From Larix sibirica (taxonomy: Eukaryota > Streptophyta > Pinopsida > Pinales > Pinaceae), in the NCBI GenBank assembly GCA_004151065.3, contig NWUY0304839197.1:1-20207 (forward strand): a stretch of 20,207 nt of DNA, read 5' to 3'. Below the pieces are notes generated by a model that saw only the letters and a list, made by a program, of their open reading frames with translations, was not told the DNA's origin and searched no databases. The translations under genes were made by a program, and so were the position numbers. Numbering within the stretch: position 1 is the stretch's first letter; the number at the start of each line of letters is the position of its first letter. Of this stretch, positions 18,367-20,207 are shown piece by piece.

Positions 18367-19139
18367 CTTCTTAAGCTCTGGCCATCAAAGACGAAATAGA
18401 GAAACTTCGGAATGCGGGATTTTTTTATCCCATCAAATAAACCAATCGGGTGTATAATCCTGCCCCCGTCAACAAGAAGCAAGGCACCATCCGTGTCTGT
18501 ACTGATTTCCGCGGCCTAAAAAAAGCTTGTCCCAAAGAAAACTACCCCACCCAAAATTTACGATGCCTGTGTGATACATAAGGTTTATCCTTATTGGATG
18601 GATTCTCGGGTTATAATAAAATCCAAATTTGTCCTCAGAACCAGCACAAGACTGCCTTTACCACTCCTTGGGGGACCTTTGCCTATTGAGTCATGCCTTT
18701 CATACTCTAAAATGCTGGAGCCACTTTCCAGCGTGCCATGTCATACTGCTTTCATTACATGGATTAGATTATCCTAGTCTATTTGGACAATCTCACTGCT
18801 TGTTCAAAGAGACGGTCATAGCACTTGGAAGATCTTCGTAAGGTCTTTCTCCGTTGTTTACGTTACAACATTTGCTTAAACCCTTTAAAGTGTGTGTTTA
18901 GCGTTCCTGCTGGTCATCTGTTAGGATTTCTCGTATCCAAACAAGGGATTACAATGGATTCCTTTAAAGTTAAAGCCGTTCTTTAACTACCTCCCCCCAA
19001 GACTTTGCGCCAACTGCGAAGCCTTCGCAGCCTTGAGCATATAAACCCCCCAAAAGGAAAATTTATTACATCGGTTCATTCCCGACTAAGCTACTTGTGT
19101 TCATGGTTTTATCCAACTATTTCAAACATTATTGTGTAG
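18366..19139 (+). pseudogene. Ty3/gypsy remnant (plus): reverse transcriptase, active site mutated
   Basis: One frame covers the whole stretch: KDEIEKLRNAGF, NPAPVNKKQGTIRVCTDFR, ACPKENYPT, LLDGFSGYNKIQI, KTAFTTPWGTFAY, NAGATFQRAMSYCF, then the catalytic box at 18780-18791, then LNPLKCVF, GHLLGFLVS, and LPPPKTLRQLRSL near 19010. These are reverse transcriptase blocks in the normal order. The catalytic box reads YLDN instead of YLDD. In-frame stops: TAA 18372, TAA 18438, TAA 18579, TGA 18687, TAA 18708, TAG 18765, TAG 18819, TAA 18984 and TAG 19137. Recognisable homology ends at about 19130. RNase H and integrase are absent. It continues directly from the upstream linker, so both are one element fragment. 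Confidence 0.95.
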
Positions 19140-19189
19140 ATCTAAAGAGCGAATATTGCTATATTCAACTTTTATAGGGATATTATTGG

Positions 19190-19744
19190 AAAACAGAATG
19201 AAAGACCAAGGATTAATTTTATTGGAATCAAGTCTATCTCATGAGTTATCCTTCTCTTTAGTGGTAATACTTTTTACAAATTTGTGCACACTATGCTCAC
19301 TGTATTTTTCCAATAGCTTCTTTACTTCGTTAGGAACCTCCACCTCATCGTACTCTGTGACTTTATTTTACACTACAAGAAACTTCCTTTGTCTTCTTCA
19401 CCACGCTCAGAAATTTATTTGCTAACAATAGCAGCACTTCTCTTGGTTCTTCATCCTTTATTAGCAATGGCTATAATGTCCTCCCATCCTTTGTGATGGT
19501 GCAGGTATCCTTTTTACATCACATATCACGCTTTTATCTTACTATAGAGGCCTTCCCAACAAGAAGTGGTAAGCATCCATGGGTATAACATGACACAGAA
19601 TCTCGTCCTACTATTCTCCAATATTAAATGCCACCCTACATTTATATGTAACCATGACCTTATATCCCTTATAGAACCAATTATGCCCTCTGCCTCTACT
19701 ACAAGCGCCTCATCCTCGTGTGTAATTCCTTCCACAAGCATTGC
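19190..19744 (-). pseudogene. Ty3/gypsy remnant (minus): protease C-terminal half and pol linker
   Basis: Read from about 19690 down on the minus strand, one frame gives FYKGYKV, CRVAFNIGE, two stops, DEILCHVIPMDAYHFLLGRP (about 19590-19548) and a stop. This is the C-terminal half of the plant Ty3/gypsy aspartic protease, ending in the LLGRP signature. Further down, other frames give LLLANKFL, YDEVEVPNEVKKLLEKYSEH and HEIDLIP (19224-19243), the linker leading to the reverse transcriptase. The catalytic DSG half of the protease is missing. Homology stops near 19190, before any reverse transcriptase core block. Multiple stops and frame changes make it non-functional. This lineage differs from the plus-strand element beside it. 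Confidence 0.9.
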
Positions 19745-20146
19745 ATGCTAATTTATCTTATACTTTTAGGGTCAATTGATATGCTTCCTCTACTAAATGC
19801 GACTTATGCCAACTTATCTAATTTTAAATCACAAAACAAAGCCTATTCAAATACCTTTAGACTCGTTGGTCTTTTTCCTCTTTGTGTCCAACTCAAATTG
19901 GCATCTTATAGAATTCCTCGATGTATTCCTGTACATTATGCTCCTATCTCAAGTTCCACATCTTCTTGAACAACATTTGTTTGTGATCCACAAACAAAAA
20001 CTTCTCTCACAACTTGGCGACCATCTTGTTCCAACTTCTTATCTTCTCTCTACCATTCTGAATACGCGTGCACTAAAAAAACTCCTACCAAATGGCAGGC
20101 AACGTGTCCCTTCAACTTTGTACTGGCGAAATTAAGTCTCTGAGGT
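19745..20146 (-). pseudogene. Ty3/gypsy remnant (minus): gag capsid domain
   Basis: The minus strand reads SWNKMVAKL, stop, EKFLFVDHKQMLFKKMWNLR, stop, then VQEYIEEFYKM (19935-19903), KEEKDQRV, stop, RYLNRL, and finally VEEAYQLTLKV (about 19793-19763). This is the retrotransposon gag (capsid) domain in the usual order: the W..M..L...FLP block, the YxxEFxxL/M block and the GL..I...V..A block. At least six in-frame stops interrupt it over about 300 bp without an obvious frameshift in that stretch. The very N-terminal part above about 20060 (TKLKGHVA) is in another frame. The remnant ends at 20146, exactly where the 31-bp tandem repeat begins. The zinc knuckle expected after gag is absent. Confidence 0.9.
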
Positions 20147-20207
20147 GGAAAGGCTTGCTTGACCAAAGGGAGGGCAAGGAAAGGCTTGCTTGACCAAAGG
20201 GAGGGCA
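20147..20207. repeat. 31-bp tandem repeat running off the window end
   Basis: A 31-bp unit starting ggaaaggcttgcttgacc and ending agggagggcaa occupies 20147-20177 and is repeated without mismatch at 20178-20207, where the window stops one base short of two full copies. More copies may follow outside the window. It abuts the decayed gag remnant. Confidence 0.95.

Noticed and set aside
18571-18841. Plus-strand frames of 68 and 70 codons
   Set aside because: They are out-of-frame shadows of the reverse transcriptase relic, whose true frame runs through its stop codons.
19132-20135. Plus-strand frames over the minus-strand gag and protease relic (97, 61, 83 and 112 codons)
   Set aside because: They are antisense to recognisable gag and protease blocks and show no motif.
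1-20207. CRISPR arrays, bacterial operons, riboswitches, group II intron domains, chloroplast gene fragments, mitovirus polymerase motifs
   Set aside because: Looked for by eye on both strands; no regular spacer array, ribosome-binding-site-led operon, domain V hairpin, recognisable plastid gene or GDD-type polymerase block was found.

Overview
The window reads as non-coding plant organellar DNA, most likely an intergenic or accessory stretch of a seed-plant mitochondrial genome. This is inferred from four things. It has no bacterial-style gene packing. It contains a broken mitochondrial-type proline tRNA. It has the purine/pyrimidine-streaked spacer sequence typical of plant mtDNA. It also carries decayed plant-type Ty3/gypsy retrotransposon pieces, which are normally nuclear and are commonly captured by plant mitochondria. 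No intact respiratory, ribosomal or maturase gene was recognised. A nuclear origin for the whole window cannot be excluded from sequence alone.

Layout. 1-2629 is spacer with small tandem duplications. 2657-3400 holds the only convincingly intact long reading frame (247 codons); its product is not firmly identified, and a gag-like origin is possible. 3401-4713 is spacer. 4714-5236 (minus) is a fragment of Ty3/gypsy pol covering the region before the integrase and its zinc-binding domain. 5237-8560 is spacer with one weak 105-codon frame. 8561-8828 is an old two-copy tandem repeat of about 134 bp. 8885-9835 has an acidic Ser-rich frame on plus, a 166-codon frame on minus and a possible decayed coding relic on minus. 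9836-13490 is AT-rich, stop-dense sequence without recognisable genes.

13497-15011 contains two diverged copies of one sequence (A and B). Copy B has been expanded internally by a minisatellite of about 29 bp. 15012-16318 is spacer. 16319-16790 is an unidentified frame pair that looks frameshifted. 17120-17174 is an internally deleted trnP. 17537-20146 is the clearest block: two different Ty3/gypsy remnants, one on plus (zinc knuckle, pol linker, reverse transcriptase) and one on minus (gag, protease C-terminal half, pol linker), meeting tail to tail near 19140-19190. The window ends inside a 31-bp tandem repeat.

Nothing here forms an operon or working pathway. The story is of sequence import, decay and repeat birth: at least three retroelement fragments, all broken, in a background with well over a dozen independent short tandem duplications. 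The points most worth a second look are the intact 247-codon frame, the minisatellite nested in one copy of a duplicated sequence, the head-on junction of two retroelements, and the 55-nt trnP remnant with a perfect acceptor stem.
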